From: Planctomycetota bacterium
Lineage (GTDB): Bacteria > Planctomycetota > Phycisphaerae > Phycisphaerales > UBA1924
Assembly: GCA_023434205.1 (NCBI GenBank)
Contig: JAEYTB010000152.1
Coordinates: 1-6,499 of the forward strand
Reading direction: 5' to 3'
Length of the DNA stretch: 6,499 nucleotides
The notes under the pieces: model-generated
What the model was told of the DNA's origin: nothing
What the model saw: only the letters and a program-made list of their open reading frames with translations
Databases searched by the model: none
Position numbers and translations under genes: made by a program
Shown here: piece after piece, positions 6,110 through 6,499 of the stretch
How positions within the stretch are numbered: the stretch's first letter is position 1
Layout: every line of letters starts with the position of its first letter

Positions 6110-6116
6110 GGTCCTT

Positions 6117-6499
6117 TCAGGGCCCCCCGCCCGTCCCACCCGGGGCCGCCCCCGGCCCTCCCGCCCGCACCAAACCCTCAAGCTCCGCCACCTCCCGGGC
6201 CCCAAGCTGCCGCACCGGGTCCAGCCGCAGGCCCCCGCTCAGCCGCAGAGCCTCCGCCGCCAGCCCCGCCGCCTCCGCCGCCCTCCCTTGCCGGGCCGCG
6301 ATCCGGGCCGCCTCCACCCGGTACATGGGCTCATACGGCGCGAGCCGCGCCGCACCCAGATAAGCGTCCTTCGCCCGTTCCAGCCCGTCCGTCCCCTCCA
6401 ACCCCAGCTCGTGCAGCGTCCGCCGCACCAGCCCCAGCCACGCCAGCCCGGCAGCCGTCTCCCCCCGCCCCGCCAGGTGCCGCTCCACCAGTTCCACGC
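6117..6499 (-). CDS. TPR-like C-terminal region, 5'-truncated by window edge
   Basis: The frame runs off the window end, so only the last 126 residues are seen; the GTG at 6497 is a sense codon choice at the edge rather than a supported start. The visible part is Ala/Leu/Arg-rich and helical. A TPR-like pair of helices can be read around DAYLGAARLAPYEPMYRVEAARIAARQGRAAEAAGLAAEALRL (described by residues about 44-85), followed by LDPVRQLGAREVAELEGL and a Gly/Pro-rich tail. Such an end is found on proteins with TPR repeats, including some large polysaccharide polymerase or ligase-type membrane proteins, but the membrane part is not visible and no function can be assigned. Codons end mostly in G (GCG, CTG, GTG), matching the strand composition. 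The stop at 6117 is 349 bases before the fusA start, so co-transcription with fusA is possible but not shown. Confidence 0.68.
   Translation of the reverse strand, partial: VELVERHLAGRGETAAGLAWLGLVRRTLHELGLEGTDGLERAKDAYLGAARLAPYEPMYRVEAARIAARQGRAAEAAGLAAEALRLSGGLRLDPVRQLGAREVAELEGLVRAGGPGAAPGGTGGGP

Larger units (their letters stand above)
5768..6116 (-). other. Long intergenic region: fusA leader and promoter zone
   Basis: These 349 bases separate the fusA start from the stop of the next minus-strand gene and hold no established gene. Reading along the minus strand towards fusA, they contain a possible sigma70-type promoter (6109-6082), a 16-base tandem repeat (6023-5992), a short open frame ending in an acidic run (stop at 5934), a 9-base direct repeat CGGCCGCGT (plus strand 5910-5918 and 5921-5929), a small GCGC-TTTT-GCGC hairpin (5910-5899) and two larger stem-loops (5875-5841 and 5820-5796). 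The region is less GC-rich than the genes around it. This fits an untranslated regulatory leader better than decayed coding DNA, but no known riboswitch or ribosomal-protein operator is recognisable. Confidence 0.6.

Noticed and set aside
1..6499. tRNA, rRNA, CRISPR arrays, insertion sequences or phage genes
   Set aside because: I looked on both strands and saw no cloverleaf, no regularly spaced repeats, no terminal inverted repeats and no transposase or phage-like proteins.

Overview
This GC-rich window comes from a Gram-negative-type bacterium. The best guess is a planctomycete of the Phycisphaerae kind. That placement is inferred from very high third-position GC, an lpxA gene (so lipid A-type outer-membrane chemistry), a plant-like Ser in the shikimate dehydrogenase Lys motif, weak or absent Shine-Dalgarno sites before several genes, and an fusA that is not in the usual rpsL-rpsG-fusA-tuf arrangement. 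It is not proven by any marker here.

Layout. Positions 1-3573 hold five plus-strand genes in close order: the 3'-end of a shikimate dehydrogenase gene (aroE, possibly the C-terminal half of an aroD-aroE fusion), a small three-helix membrane protein overlapping it by ATGA, lpxA 19 bases later, then (after a 50-base gap with a GC-rich hairpin) a YycJ/WalJ-like metallo-beta-lactamase-fold hydrolase, and the ribosome silencing factor gene rsfS. Positions 3574-3643 hold a strong intrinsic terminator serving the opposite strand. Positions 3644-5767 are fusA (elongation factor G) on the minus strand, convergent with rsfS. Positions 5768-6116 have no established gene and look like a structured fusA leader and promoter region, with two stem-loops, a 16-base tandem repeat and a short acidic open frame. 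Positions 6117-6499 are the 3'-end of a minus-strand gene encoding a TPR-like helical C-terminus.

How the genes fit together. The plus-strand group mixes aromatic amino-acid synthesis, membrane/lipid A synthesis, a nuclease-like hydrolase and translation control. This is a housekeeping cluster, not a single pathway. RsfS and EF-G both act on the ribosome but are convergently transcribed, so they are not one operon. I see no phage, transposon, CRISPR, toxin or defence module. The parts least explained by known biology are the long fusA leader, the altered metal-binding motif of the hydrolase, and the small membrane protein embedded between aroE and lpxA.
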